Positions 16,081 through 25,247 of a stretch of 64,000 nt of DNA are shown piece by piece (the stretch's first letter is position 1; the number at the start of each line of letters is the position of its first letter). A program made the translations under genes and the position numbers. The notes beneath the pieces are model-generated. The model saw only the letters and a program-made list of their open reading frames with translations. It had not been told where the DNA came from and ran no database searches. Origin of the DNA: Sphingobacterium puteale (GTDB taxonomy: Bacteria; Bacteroidota; Bacteroidia; Sphingobacteriales; Sphingobacteriaceae); the NCBI RefSeq assembly GCF_003627955.1, contig NZ_RBWS01000006.1, forward strand, positions 310,001-374,000, read 5' to 3'.

Positions 16081-16884
16081 ATGAAAGTTAACAACATCCA
16101 ATCCTGTCACCTTGGCCCGGAGATCTCTCCCGAGAACTATATACCGGAAAACTATTTTCTATACTTATTGAAGGGCGATATGAAGGCTTATGACGGCGAG
16201 AAAAACTACACAATGAAACCGGGCGACTATTGTATCGCCCGGAAAAATCATTTGGTACGTTATACGAAATACAAGGACAATGATGCGTTTGAAAAAATCA
16301 TCATCACCCTGGATGAAGCATTCCTGAAGCGCTTCCTTGAACGGCATGTTTATGACGTCCGGCCATCAACCATCAGTGACTCCTTTATTTTTATACCGGA
16401 AAACAAGCTCATCCAGAATTTTATAATATCACTGGAACCTTACTATACCGGTGATCTTGAGATCAGTGCGGATTTTGTTGACGTAAAGAGAGAGGAGTTA
16501 TTGATTATTCTATTGAAATCGAATCCTGACCTGATTAACATATTGTTCAACTTCTCGTTACCTGATCGGATTAATTTAAAGGAATACATGAACAAAAATT
16601 TCAGGTTTAACATCAGCCTGGAAAAATTTGCATTTTTTACGGGGAGGAGCCTATCGACCTTCAAGCGGGATTTTCAACGCATATTCGGAACGACCCCGGG
16701 TATCTGGCTCAAGAAGAAAAGATTGCAGGAAGCTTATTTTCAAATCGCCGAGCAATCCAAGAAACCAAGTGATGTCTATCTCGAAGTAGGTTTTGAAGAC
16801 CTGTCGCATTTTTCCTACGCGTTCAAGAAAGAATTTGGAAAGACGCCAAATGAGATAGCAAAGCCAATTTCAAATCGCATTTAA
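16081..16884 (+). CDS. AraC family transcriptional regulator
   Basis: The protein has 267 residues. The N-terminal cupin-like domain contains NYTMKPGDYCIARKNHLVRY. The C-terminal AraC domain (about 168-265) contains SLSTFKRDFQRIFGTTP and VGFEDLSHFSYAFKKEFGKTP. It is paralogous to the regulator at 2254-3066. As the last gene of the SDR operon it is probably autoregulated through the repeats at 14074-14105. Confidence 0.9.
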   Translation: MKVNNIQSCHLGPEISPENYIPENYFLYLLKGDMKAYDGEKNYTMKPGDYCIARKNHLVRYTKYKDNDAFEKIIITLDEAFLKRFLERHVYDVRPSTISDSFIFIPENKLIQNFIISLEPYYTGDLEISADFVDVKREELLIILLKSNPDLINILFNFSLPDRINLKEYMNKNFRFNISLEKFAFFTGRSLSTFKRDFQRIFGTTPGIWLKKKRLQEAYFQIAEQSKKPSDVYLEVGFEDLSHFSYAFKKEFGKTPNEIAKPISNRI

Positions 16885-17221
16885 TAACAATTAGCAAAAG
16901 TTCAACTAAAAATCCAGTTGACTGTGAGGTTAAACCAAAAAACCTCCCAAGGCCATTTCATCTATAATGCCGTTCTTGAAGCTGAAATAAACTTAAGGAA
17001 ACCATCAGATTACATAAGGACATTAACTGACACTCTGAGCGCAAAAAACATATAGTGACTGCGCGTTTTGCAGCGGACTTTACCGACCATCCCCCCAACG
17101 ATCAATATTCCCTTTTTAACGATACTTTATGCCCGTCCGATGGATAGTGAATTCAGCGGACGGTAAATAGGCATAGATTTACATCAGTAAATACAAATCA
17201 ATCATTCAAAAATTTAGTATT
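16885..17221 (+). other. Intergenic region with a possible decayed frame
   Basis: This 337-base gap has a start-less open frame from 16888 to TAG 17055 that continues the AraC frame after two stops. It encodes a segment with GHFIYNAVLEAEINLRK and YIRTLTDTLSAKNI. No family is recognised and it may be chance or a gene tail. The rest holds only a weak TAGATTTA box (near 17174) before the gene at 17222. Confidence 0.2.
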
Positions 17222-17779
17222 ATGGAAATTATTCAAACCTCAGAAAACGCATTGTCACATTCAGCAGTTACAGCAATCATCAATGCCCCAATTGAAAAGG
17301 TAAATATCGCAGACTGGTTATTGAACCTGCCTGATGCGGAATACCAAAGGTGTTCAACACAGCATATCGGTGCAGCAATCTCCACAACATTTGACGGAGA
17401 ACCGGTTTCGCTTAATGTCGAAACAATAGGAGACGCATTAATGGTACAGCACTACGTAGCTGTTGTCCATGAACCTGCTTACTGTCGGATGCTTTCGATT
17501 TCAGATTCAATCACTAAAGGAGGCCATACAAAAGTACAGGTACTTTGGGAACTTAAGGCTACCAGAATTGACGATAACTCCTGTCTTTACACCAATGAGA
17601 TCCACGCGACTGCTACTCCAGAGATGCTGGCTTATATTAAAGAAAATGGAATAAATCTTTCCGATGCAGCAGCAGCAAGACAGGCCGCTTCGGATGCGCA
17701 CAATCATGAGGAGACACCCAACTTTGCTAAAAGTATAGAAAATAAAGCCCTTACAGGAAAATACAACCAACCTTTTTAA
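17222..17779 (+). CDS. Hypothetical protein, SRPBCC/START-like
   Basis: The protein has 185 residues, is soluble and has no signal peptide. The alternation of beta strands (AVTAIINAPIEKVNIADWLLNLPD near the start; KVQVLWELKATRIDDNSCLYTNEIHA in the middle) and a long C-terminal helix resemble the polyketide-cyclase/START-like (SRPBCC) fold, which binds small hydrophobic ligands. It starts an operon with a lipocalin-like protein, a quinone oxidoreductase and possibly Dps. The family assignment is tentative. Confidence 0.6.
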   Translation: MEIIQTSENALSHSAVTAIINAPIEKVNIADWLLNLPDAEYQRCSTQHIGAAISTTFDGEPVSLNVETIGDALMVQHYVAVVHEPAYCRMLSISDSITKGGHTKVQVLWELKATRIDDNSCLYTNEIHATATPEMLAYIKENGINLSDAAAARQAASDAHNHEETPNFAKSIENKALTGKYNQPF

Positions 17780-17792
17780 AAATTTCTTTAAA

Positions 17793-18263
17793 ATGGAAAA
17801 TACATTATTTGACAAATTGATCGGTACCTGGACATTGGTGGAGCTGGTAGAAGTAACACTTGAAAGTGGGGACATTTCCTACCCCATGGGTGAAACACCA
17901 AAAGGTCTGATTATATATAATTCTGATGGCTATATGTCCGCGCAGATCATGAATGCTGACCGGAAGAACTTTAGCGAGGAGCATTGGACCGGAGCTACAG
18001 CAGAAGAATACATACAGGAAGGCTCTACCTATTTAGCATATTCAGGGCCTTTTGCTGCTAATCATAACGAACAGACATTAAGCCATACAATGTATATTTC
18101 TCTTTTTCCGAATTGGACAGGTCAAACACAAAATAGGAATATACATTTTGAAAATGAATATCTGATCTTAGAAAGCGGCAAACCCTTCCTGTCTGAGGGA
18201 AAAGTAGTTATCCATAAACTGAAATGGAAAAGAGCAGAAAATTTAAATCTAAAAATTGATTAA
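17793..18263 (+). CDS. Lipocalin-like domain protein
   Basis: The protein has 156 residues. The opening LIGTWTLVELVEV and the GLIIYNSDGYMSAQIM strand are typical of the lipocalin-like domain family found in bacteria and fungi, often in small-molecule metabolism clusters. It lies 13 bases after the SRPBCC-like gene and ends one base before the ATG of the quinone oxidoreductase. A ligand-binding role for the oxidoreductase substrate is possible but not shown. Confidence 0.8.
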   Translation: MENTLFDKLIGTWTLVELVEVTLESGDISYPMGETPKGLIIYNSDGYMSAQIMNADRKNFSEEHWTGATAEEYIQEGSTYLAYSGPFAANHNEQTLSHTMYISLFPNWTGQTQNRNIHFENEYLILESGKPFLSEGKVVIHKLKWKRAENLNLKID

Positions 18264-18264
18264 A

Positions 18265-19233
18265 ATGAAAGCGGTTGTAATGTCAAGCTATGGTGGTCCT
18301 GAGGTACTACAGCTTAAAGAATTTGAAACTCCAAAAGCTACAGGTGATGAAGTTTTGATCGAAGTAAAAGCAGCAGGACTTAATAGATCGGATATATTTC
18401 AGCGACAGGGCAATTATCCCGCTCCCGCAGGTGTCCCGGCAGATATATTGGGTCTTGAGATAAGTGGGGTTGTCGTGGAGTGTGGGCCAGAGGTGTTGAA
18501 CTTTAAGGTGGGAGATAAAGTGTGTGCATTGCTTGCAGGCGGGGGATACGCCGAATTTGTTTGTGTACGTGAAGGGCAATGCCTTGAAATACCTGCTGAT
18601 CTCAGTTATGCCGAGGCTGCAAGTCTACCCGAGACCGTGTTTACCGTATGGTCAAATGTCTTTCAGAGAGGAGCTTTAAAACCTCATGAAACCCTTCTGA
18701 TACACGGCGGAAACAGTGGTATTGGTATTACTGGGATTCAATTGGCACATGCGCTCGGGTCACGCGTCATTGTCACCGTCGGATCTGATGAGAAAGGTCA
18801 GAACTGTATCGATTTGGGAGCAGATTTTTATATTAATTATAAAAAGCAGGATTTTGAAAGAGAACTCCAGCAGGAGGGCGTTGACGTTATCCTGGATATG
18901 ATCGGAGGTGATTATTTGCAAAAAAATGTCAATATATTAAAACCCGAGGGGAGACTTGTTCATATCAACGCCGTTTCGGGCAGCCATGTCGATCTGGATC
19001 TCTGGAAGATGATGGTAATGCGTCTCACTATAACAGGCAGTACGTTAAGAAACAGAGCATATGAGTTCAAAAAATACTTGACAGCTGAAGTTAAGAAGAA
19101 TGTTTGGCCATTGCTAGAATCAAAGAAGTTCAGACCCATCATTTACCAGACATTTCCCTTTAAAGAAGCTGCACAAGCGCATAAATTACTTGAAAATGGC
19201 GCACATACCGGTAAGATTGTTTTTGTCAGATAA
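18265..19233 (+). CDS. NAD(P)H:quinone oxidoreductase, PIG3-like MDR
   Basis: The protein has 322 residues from ATG 18265, one base after the previous stop, so it is translationally coupled. The opening MKAVVMSSYGGPEVLQL, NRSDIFQRQGNYP and LGLEISGVV are characteristic of the PIG3-type quinone oxidoreductase branch. The nucleotide motif is HGGNSGIG at 147-154. There are no zinc ligands. It probably reduces quinones or reactive carbonyls with NADPH. It differs clearly from the MDRs at 12287 and 32502. Confidence 0.9.
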   Translation: MKAVVMSSYGGPEVLQLKEFETPKATGDEVLIEVKAAGLNRSDIFQRQGNYPAPAGVPADILGLEISGVVVECGPEVLNFKVGDKVCALLAGGGYAEFVCVREGQCLEIPADLSYAEAASLPETVFTVWSNVFQRGALKPHETLLIHGGNSGIGITGIQLAHALGSRVIVTVGSDEKGQNCIDLGADFYINYKKQDFERELQQEGVDVILDMIGGDYLQKNVNILKPEGRLVHINAVSGSHVDLDLWKMMVMRLTITGSTLRNRAYEFKKYLTAEVKKNVWPLLESKKFRPIIYQTFPFKEAAQAHKLLENGAHTGKIVFVR

Positions 19234-19277
19234 ACATTAGAAAAATATAATTATCAAACACTTAATTTATAAATACC

Positions 19278-19751
19278 ATGAAAGCGAATATTGGAATTAC
19301 CGAAACAGATACAAATGCTGTTGCTGAACAATTGGCAAAATTATTGGCCGATGAAAATATACTTTATATCAAAACTCGAAATGCCCATTGGAATGTGACC
19401 GGAGAAAACTTCCATGCAAACCATATTTTCTTTGAAGAACAGTACAAGCAGTTGGACGGGATAATCGATAGCGTTGCAGAACGCATTCGAAAAATTGGAC
19501 ATTATGCTCCGGCAACGATGAAGATCTATTTGGAACTAACACACCTTACGGAATACAGTGAAAGGACAAATGATGGCCTTGGGTATATGAAAGACCTACT
19601 GGCAGATCACGAAAGTATTATCGAATTTTTACGTGGAAATATTACACCTTTTGCCGAGGAATTTAAAGATTATGGAACCAGCGACTTCATTACGGGACTG
19701 ATGGAAAGCCATGAGGAGATGGCATGGATGATCCGTTCATATTTTAGATAG
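19278..19751 (+). CDS. dps: Dps family DNA-protection ferritin
   Basis: The protein has 157 residues with the Dps ferroxidase signature. His33 in RNAHWNV, followed by NFHANHIFFEEQYKQLDGIIDSVAERIRKIG (with Asp and Glu ligands), matches the inter-subunit iron site. Dps forms a dodecamer that oxidises Fe2+ with H2O2 and shields DNA. It lies 44 bases after the quinone oxidoreductase, consistent with an oxidative-stress operon. It may also be transcribed alone. Confidence 0.92.
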   Translation: MKANIGITETDTNAVAEQLAKLLADENILYIKTRNAHWNVTGENFHANHIFFEEQYKQLDGIIDSVAERIRKIGHYAPATMKIYLELTHLTEYSERTNDGLGYMKDLLADHESIIEFLRGNITPFAEEFKDYGTSDFITGLMESHEEMAWMIRSYFR

Positions 19752-19788
19752 GAGCTATTGGATAGCGATAAAAAAAGAAAGTAATAAG

Positions 19789-19796
19789 TATATTTG
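19789..19796 (+). promoter_or_regulatory. -7 box of the LytTR regulator gene
   Basis: TATATTTG is a perfect TAnnTTTG box 26 bases before ATG 19823. Confidence 0.5.
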
Positions 19797-19822
19797 TCAT
19801 ATTAACATATATACTTATTACT

Positions 19823-20518
19823 ATGAAAGCTCTGATTGTTGACGATAATGATATTGCAAGAACGACCTTGGCCCATTTGGCAAAGCAGGTTCCTGACCTT
19901 ACCATCGTGCAGGAATTTTCAAACGCTATGGAGGCCTACCATTTTATTCAGAAGAACGAGGTTGACCTGCTCTTTCTGGATATTGAAATGCCCGAAATGA
20001 CAGGTATTGAACTTACCAAAAGTTTATCGGGAAAAGATACAATCATCATTTTCACTTCCTCCAAAAGGGAATATGCGATCGAGGCTTTTGAGCTTAATAT
20101 CGCGGATTATATTTTAAAGCCCATTTCTCCTGTCCGGTTTTTACAGTCAGTGGAGAAAGCCCAGTCAATCCTTGATAGCAGAAAAGAGAATGTGCATGTC
20201 ACCAATGATGAATTTTTGTTTGTCAGAGACGCTAACGTGACAAGGCGCCTGAAGCTTGAAGATATCTTTTACGCTGAGGCGATGGGAGATTATGTGAAAT
20301 TTTATACGAGAGAAAAGATGTTTGCCATTCATGGCAAGATGAAAACCGCAGAGGAGCGTTTACCAAAAAACGACTTTATCAGAGTACATCGGTCCTACAT
20401 AATATCCGTCAGTAAAATAGATACATTACAGGATGGTGGTATTATTATAAATGGCCAGTTTATTCCTGTAGCAGATGCCTATCGAAAGGCTCTTAATACA
20501 AGAATGAATGTATTTTAG
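19823..20518 (+). CDS. LytTR family response regulator
   Basis: The protein has 231 residues. The receiver domain (1-120) has acidic Asp8/Asp9 and phospho-acceptor Asp53 in FLDIEMPEMTG, plus the KP switch at ILKPIS. The LytTR DNA-binding domain (about 135-230) contains IFYAEAMGDYVKFYT and FIRVHRSYIIS. The next gene is a hybrid kinase rather than the usual LytS-type kinase. The kinase has its own receiver and Hpt domain, which could pass phosphate to this regulator. Confidence 0.92.
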   Translation: MKALIVDDNDIARTTLAHLAKQVPDLTIVQEFSNAMEAYHFIQKNEVDLLFLDIEMPEMTGIELTKSLSGKDTIIIFTSSKREYAIEAFELNIADYILKPISPVRFLQSVEKAQSILDSRKENVHVTNDEFLFVRDANVTRRLKLEDIFYAEAMGDYVKFYTREKMFAIHGKMKTAEERLPKNDFIRVHRSYIISVSKIDTLQDGGIIINGQFIPVADAYRKALNTRMNVF

Positions 20519-20582
20519 TCGTAAACTGCTGTTATTTTCGTCCTGATCCACGAAGCCGCCAAAACCTTCTTAGCTTTTATAT

Positions 20583-22790
20583 ATGACAAAAAACTCTGTA
20601 ATGAACAGTAAACGGTTTAGCTATTTTATAATTCTGACATTTATTGCGGGAACAGTACTTCTGATCGCCGTTCAGGTTAATTCGGCCAGCAATACAAAGG
20701 CGCTGATACAGAATAATAACACACTTTTGGCTGAGCTCCGTGCGAGTAATCATCTGAGGGAGATCGATCGCGATATCCTTGGCGTGGAAAGTAGGATCAG
20801 GGCATCGATAGCAACAAATGATACGACCCATCTGGAAGGTATCGACAAAAAGATAAATGAGATCGAGAACTTTCTTGATTCTTTGTCCAAAGATAATGCA
20901 GACCCTGTGGAAGAAAAGCTGATACAGCGACTCGGGGTACTGGCTATGGACAAAAAAATAGTCCGGGATCAGCTTCTGGCACGTTATAGTTCCTTAGGAA
21001 ACATGGATGACCAGACCTCTATTGCCAATCCAAGAGCCCGAATTATTTCTAATGAAATTACAGCAATCACGGCTAAGATCTATAAAAGCAGGCAGTTGCA
21101 CATGAGTGACCTCAGTAGACAGAGTGAAGCAATGGGCAGAAAAGCAAGGATCTATGATATCTCTTTGTTAATTTTATTGATTTTGAGTGGATCCGTGGTG
21201 GGCTTTCATATCCTCCGCCAATTCCGCCGACAACGGGTGCTGATCGAGGAATTGGATGCTGCAGAAAAGAAAGCTTCTATTGCAGCTCAGACCAAGGAAA
21301 ATTTTCTTGCTAATATGAGTCATGAGATAAGGACTCCGCTCAGTGGAATCCTTGGTTTTACCAATCTACTCCAAAAAAGAGCACTGGATGAGACTTCTTC
21401 CGAATTTGTGTCATCCATTCAGCGATCCGGCGAGAATTTGATGACGATCATAAATGACATACTTGATCTTTCTAAAATAGAGGCCGGAATGATGCGCATC
21501 ACTGTTGGGACATTTAGTATCAGTGGGTTGTTAAATTCTGTAGAAACCTTCTTCACTGAAAGGGCAAAAGAAAAAGGACTATTGATTTCAAGTAAGATCG
21601 ACAAGTCGATTCCGGATACGCTAATGGGGGATGCGACGAGGTTAACACAGATTTTGGTAAACTTGATCGGTAATGCCATTAAATTTACCAAACAGGGCAG
21701 TATCAATATCGAAATTTATAACAAAAGCATAAGTGAGGGTAAAGTTGTTGTTGGATTTATTATTGCCGATACTGGAATTGGAATTGACAAGGAAAAATTA
21801 GGCGATGTGTTTGAACGTTTTAATCAGGGAGAGGATTCTATTACGCGTAATTACGGAGGAACAGGACTTGGATTGTCTATTGTAAAAAATCTGATTCTAC
21901 TGCAACATGGTGATATCGAGGTTCAGAGTGAGCAGGGAAGAGGGACGACTTTTAATTTTTTTATTCCTTATGGGATAGCACAGGAACAATTGTTAGCCGC
22001 TTCGGTGGTCGATACCGATTATTTCAAGGATTATTCAAATTTACCACTTCATATTTTAGTCGTTGATGATAATACGATGAACCAAAGTCTGATGAAGCAT
22101 ATGCTGGGGCAATGGAATGTTGATTTCGGAATTGTTTCCAATGGACTGGAAGCCATTGAATATCTGAAAACCAAACATTGCGACTTGGTATTGATGGATT
22201 TGCAGATGCCCCAAATGGACGGATATGCAGCGACACAACATATCCGGGAAGTATTAAAATTGGATATTCCGATCATCGCCATGACTGCGCATGCCCTGGC
22301 AGGTGAACGGGAAAAATGCCTCAGTAGGGGAATGGATGAATATATTTCTAAACCTATTAACGAAGAGGAGCTGTTCAAACTTATTTCACATTTTGGGCTA
22401 GGGATTGATGGCAAACAGCAGATCGAAGATAAAAATAGTGAAGATTTCAATTATTTAAATCTGGCTTACATGCACACAGTGAGCCGTGGAGACATAAGTT
22501 TCGAAAGAAAGGTGACCAGCCAGTTTATTGACAAAATTCCGGGCCAGCTTCAGGAGCTAAAGGCTGCTTACGCAAATCAAGATTTCTCCAGATTTAAATT
22601 AAGAGCACATGATTTTAAAACCAGCGTCGCCATTATGGGATTGCTTCCTATTCTTGATGATAAATTGGGAACACTTGAACTTACAACCGAACAGAACACA
22701 TTATCGGAAGGTGTTTTAACGGAAGTCGAGCAGATCCTTACCATAGCCGTCGAGGAAGCTCAACGTTTATTAGCAAGTTATACGGACTAA
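20583..22790 (+). CDS. Hybrid sensor histidine kinase with receiver and Hpt domains
   Basis: The protein has 735 residues. Two membrane helices (about 12-32 and 193-213) flank a helical periplasmic sensor of CHASE3-like length. HisKA has His247 in ANMSHEIRTPLSG. HATPase_c has N-box NLIGNAIKFT (359-368), DTGIGID and GGTGLGLSI. A receiver has Asp538 in LMDLQMPQMDGY. A C-terminal Hpt domain has His675 in RAHDFKTSVAIMG. The full His-Asp-His chain is present, so the terminal acceptor is probably the LytTR regulator encoded 64 bases upstream. Confidence 0.93.
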   Translation: MTKNSVMNSKRFSYFIILTFIAGTVLLIAVQVNSASNTKALIQNNNTLLAELRASNHLREIDRDILGVESRIRASIATNDTTHLEGIDKKINEIENFLDSLSKDNADPVEEKLIQRLGVLAMDKKIVRDQLLARYSSLGNMDDQTSIANPRARIISNEITAITAKIYKSRQLHMSDLSRQSEAMGRKARIYDISLLILLILSGSVVGFHILRQFRRQRVLIEELDAAEKKASIAAQTKENFLANMSHEIRTPLSGILGFTNLLQKRALDETSSEFVSSIQRSGENLMTIINDILDLSKIEAGMMRITVGTFSISGLLNSVETFFTERAKEKGLLISSKIDKSIPDTLMGDATRLTQILVNLIGNAIKFTKQGSINIEIYNKSISEGKVVVGFIIADTGIGIDKEKLGDVFERFNQGEDSITRNYGGTGLGLSIVKNLILLQHGDIEVQSEQGRGTTFNFFIPYGIAQEQLLAASVVDTDYFKDYSNLPLHILVVDDNTMNQSLMKHMLGQWNVDFGIVSNGLEAIEYLKTKHCDLVLMDLQMPQMDGYAATQHIREVLKLDIPIIAMTAHALAGEREKCLSRGMDEYISKPINEEELFKLISHFGLGIDGKQQIEDKNSEDFNYLNLAYMHTVSRGDISFERKVTSQFIDKIPGQLQELKAAYANQDFSRFKLRAHDFKTSVAIMGLLPILDDKLGTLELTTEQNTLSEGVLTEVEQILTIAVEEAQRLLASYTD

Positions 22791-22815
22791 GTTATACATT
22801 AACAATAAGTAATTG

Positions 22816-22850
22816 AAAAGATCATCAAGTCATGCTTGATGATCTTTTTT
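22816..22850 (+). terminator. Intrinsic terminator after the hybrid kinase
   Basis: AAAAGATCATCAAG and its exact complement flank a 5-base loop and end in a T run, 26 bases after the kinase stop. Confidence 0.9.
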
Positions 22851-23019
22851 GTTGTTTCATAGTATGATGAAAATATGTTGAATTCAGTATTTTTCTGATA
22901 ATCGGATTTTAACGATTCATTTTGCCCATTCGTCGAATGATTATTGAAATTGGCTAATTGTTCGTGTAGTTTTATGGTAGCAAAAAGAAAATACATATTC
23001 ACATTTAAACCAAATAGCT

Positions 23020-23841
23020 ATGAGCATTTTAAAACTAAAAGACGGAACAGAAATTTTTTACAAAGACCAAGGACAGGGTCCAGTATTGATGTTTCACCAC
23101 GGCTGGCCATTATCTTCCGATGACTGGGATGCACAGGTGATTTTCTTCCTACAGAGAGGTTATCGCGTAGTCACTCATGATCGGAGAGGCCATGGCAGAT
23201 CGAGTCAGGATATTTATGGACACACCATTGAGCAGTACGCTGCTGACGCTGCCGAGCTTGTTGAATTTCTCGACCTAAAGGATGTCATTCATATCGGTCA
23301 CTCAACAGGCGGGGGTGAGGTAATTCGTTATGTGAACAAATATTCGAAAGGAAGAGCTAAAAAAGCTGTACTTATCAGTGCTGTTCCTCCGATCATGGTA
23401 CAAAACGAAAGTAACCCAGATGGTGTGCCGATTGCGGTATTCGATAATATCAGGGATCAGACTTTGAACAATAGACAACAATTTTATATCGATCTAACAC
23501 TTCCTTTTTACGGTTACAACAGAGCGGGAGCCGATATTAAAGAAGGAATTCGGAGAAACTGGTGGAGACAGGGTATGATGGGGGGAATTGTTGCCCATTA
23601 TGAGGGTATCAAAGCTTTTTCTGAAACAGATTTCAACGAAGATTTGAAAGCAGTTGATATTCCTGTCCTGGTGCTGCACGGTGAGGATGATCAGATTGTT
23701 CCTTATGAAAATGCCGGCGTTAAATCAGCTAAACTCTTAAAGAACGGAACCTTGATTACTTACCCGGGGTTTCCCCACGGCATGCCTACGACTGAGGCTC
23801 CTACGATTAATAAAGATATCCTAGCTTTTATTGAATCCTAA
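23020..23841 (+). CDS. Alpha/beta hydrolase, cofactor-free haloperoxidase-like
   Basis: The protein has 273 residues. The nucleophile is Ser95 in GHSTGG, the acid Asp224 in HGEDDQIVP, and the histidine His253 in FPHGMP. An oxyanion-hole HHGWPLSSDDW segment is present. This set is typical of bacterial cofactor-free chloroperoxidases/arylesterases, which hydrolyse esters and can form peracids. It is cytoplasmic and monocistronic, with terminators on both sides. The physiological substrate is unknown. Confidence 0.9.
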   Translation: MSILKLKDGTEIFYKDQGQGPVLMFHHGWPLSSDDWDAQVIFFLQRGYRVVTHDRRGHGRSSQDIYGHTIEQYAADAAELVEFLDLKDVIHIGHSTGGGEVIRYVNKYSKGRAKKAVLISAVPPIMVQNESNPDGVPIAVFDNIRDQTLNNRQQFYIDLTLPFYGYNRAGADIKEGIRRNWWRQGMMGGIVAHYEGIKAFSETDFNEDLKAVDIPVLVLHGEDDQIVPYENAGVKSAKLLKNGTLITYPGFPHGMPTTEAPTINKDILAFIES

Positions 23842-23861
23842 AACAGTCGTACAAAAAGTAT

Positions 23862-23893
23862 AAAAAAGTGAGCTCCATGGCTCACTTTTTTTG
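23862..23893 (+). terminator. Intrinsic terminator after the hydrolase
   Basis: AAAAAAGTGAGC pairs with GCTCACTTTTTTT around a 6-base loop, 20 bases after the stop; the T run is long. Confidence 0.88.
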
Positions 23894-24195
23894 TTAACGT
23901 GTAATTAAGCATGCCCCACTCAATTTTATAAGCCTTTCAACTTAGCACATTTAGATTGTGCGTAGTACATGCCAGCTTATCGCTGAATACTTACATTCTA
24001 AAAAAGGTAAGTCTAGAAGCGACTCCCGATAAACGAATAATTTGACTGATCATTTGAAGGACGAATGTCTCGCTATAGCACTGTTTCAACGATCATATCT
24101 GCCTGTTCACCGAAAGTCAGCAACAACAGCGTCCTTTCTTCGGTAAATTTACGTTAGTAAAAAACAGGAATATCAATCGTTAAAAAAACAATATT
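23894..24195. other. Intergenic region, mostly featureless
   Basis: These roughly 300 bases carry no recognisable gene. A TAAATTTA sequence about 45 bases before ATG 24196 is a possible weak -7 box for the bicupin operon. Confidence 0.4.
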
Positions 24196-25242
24196 ATGAA
24201 AACGACATCTTTAAGCTTCAAGTACGAATTAGAAAAAAAAGAACCCCGTACAAACGATGGTGGGACCACCAGAGGGGCTTCTGTAACTGACTTCCCAGCA
24301 TCGATCGGAATCGCAGGTGTGTCGATGCGATTACAGCCGGGCAGTATGAGAGAGCTTCATTGGCATGCAAATGCTGCTGAATGGGCTTATGTAATTTCAG
24401 GAACTGTTCGTACGACTATCATTCATCCGGACGGTCATAGTTATACTGACAATTTTGAGCCGGGTGATGTATGGTACTTTCCTAAAGGTTATGGACATTC
24501 GATACAGGCAACAGGAAATGAAGAGTGTCATTTCATCCTGATATTTGACAACGGTAATTTTTCCGAAGACCACACATTTAGCGTAACTGACTTCGTTGCC
24601 AGTATGCCTCCAGAAATTGTAGCACAGAATTTAGGGTTGACTTTGGAAGAAGTTGCTGCACTACCGAAAAGAGAAGCCTATTTCGCAGCTGGTATTGTCC
24701 CGGATGAATTGTCGTTTAATGCTAATGCTAGACCAGAAGAATCTGACATAGAACTTACTAATCTACATCGTTATCCGCTTCACGCACAACAGCCTAGAAT
24801 CATTCCCGGGGGCGGTCTCCAGCGATTGGTTACGAGTAAGGAGTTTCCGATCAGTACGACCATGGCTGGTTCTATCCTTGAATTGCAGCCTGGGGCACTT
24901 CGGGAAATGCACTGGCATCCGAATGCCGACGAGTGGCAGTATTATATTTCGGGCCAGGCGGAGATGTCTGTTTTTCTTGCTGAGGGTACTGTAGTCACCG
25001 AACAGTTCAATGCAGGTGACGTAGGCTATGTACCCATGGGAGCCGGGCACTACATTAAAAATACAGGCGATACCCTGTGCCGTGTTCTTATCGGATTTAA
25101 CAGCGGGAAATACGAGTCTATTGATCTGAGCGAATGGCTTTCAGGCAACCCTAAAGATGTCGTGGTGACAAATTTCGGGCTGACGGATGGTGAAATTGAA
25201 AAATTTCCAACAAAAAAGATTTTTATTCAACCTAAAATATAA
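24196..25242 (+). CDS. Bicupin, oxalate decarboxylase-like
   Basis: The protein has 348 residues and two cupin domains, each with a complete metal site: His55, His57, Glu62 and His101 in the first; His239, His241, Glu246 and His285 in the second. The segment NFSEDHTFSVTDF (about 121-133) occupies the position of the oxalate decarboxylase lid loop and keeps a glutamate (124) where decarboxylases need one. This favours Mn-dependent oxalate decarboxylation to formate and CO2. No signal peptide is seen, so it is cytoplasmic. It is the first gene of a four-gene operon. Confidence 0.85.
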   Translation: MKTTSLSFKYELEKKEPRTNDGGTTRGASVTDFPASIGIAGVSMRLQPGSMRELHWHANAAEWAYVISGTVRTTIIHPDGHSYTDNFEPGDVWYFPKGYGHSIQATGNEECHFILIFDNGNFSEDHTFSVTDFVASMPPEIVAQNLGLTLEEVAALPKREAYFAAGIVPDELSFNANARPEESDIELTNLHRYPLHAQQPRIIPGGGLQRLVTSKEFPISTTMAGSILELQPGALREMHWHPNADEWQYYISGQAEMSVFLAEGTVVTEQFNAGDVGYVPMGAGHYIKNTGDTLCRVLIGFNSGKYESIDLSEWLSGNPKDVVVTNFGLTDGEIEKFPTKKIFIQPKI

Positions 25243-25247
25243 AACTT

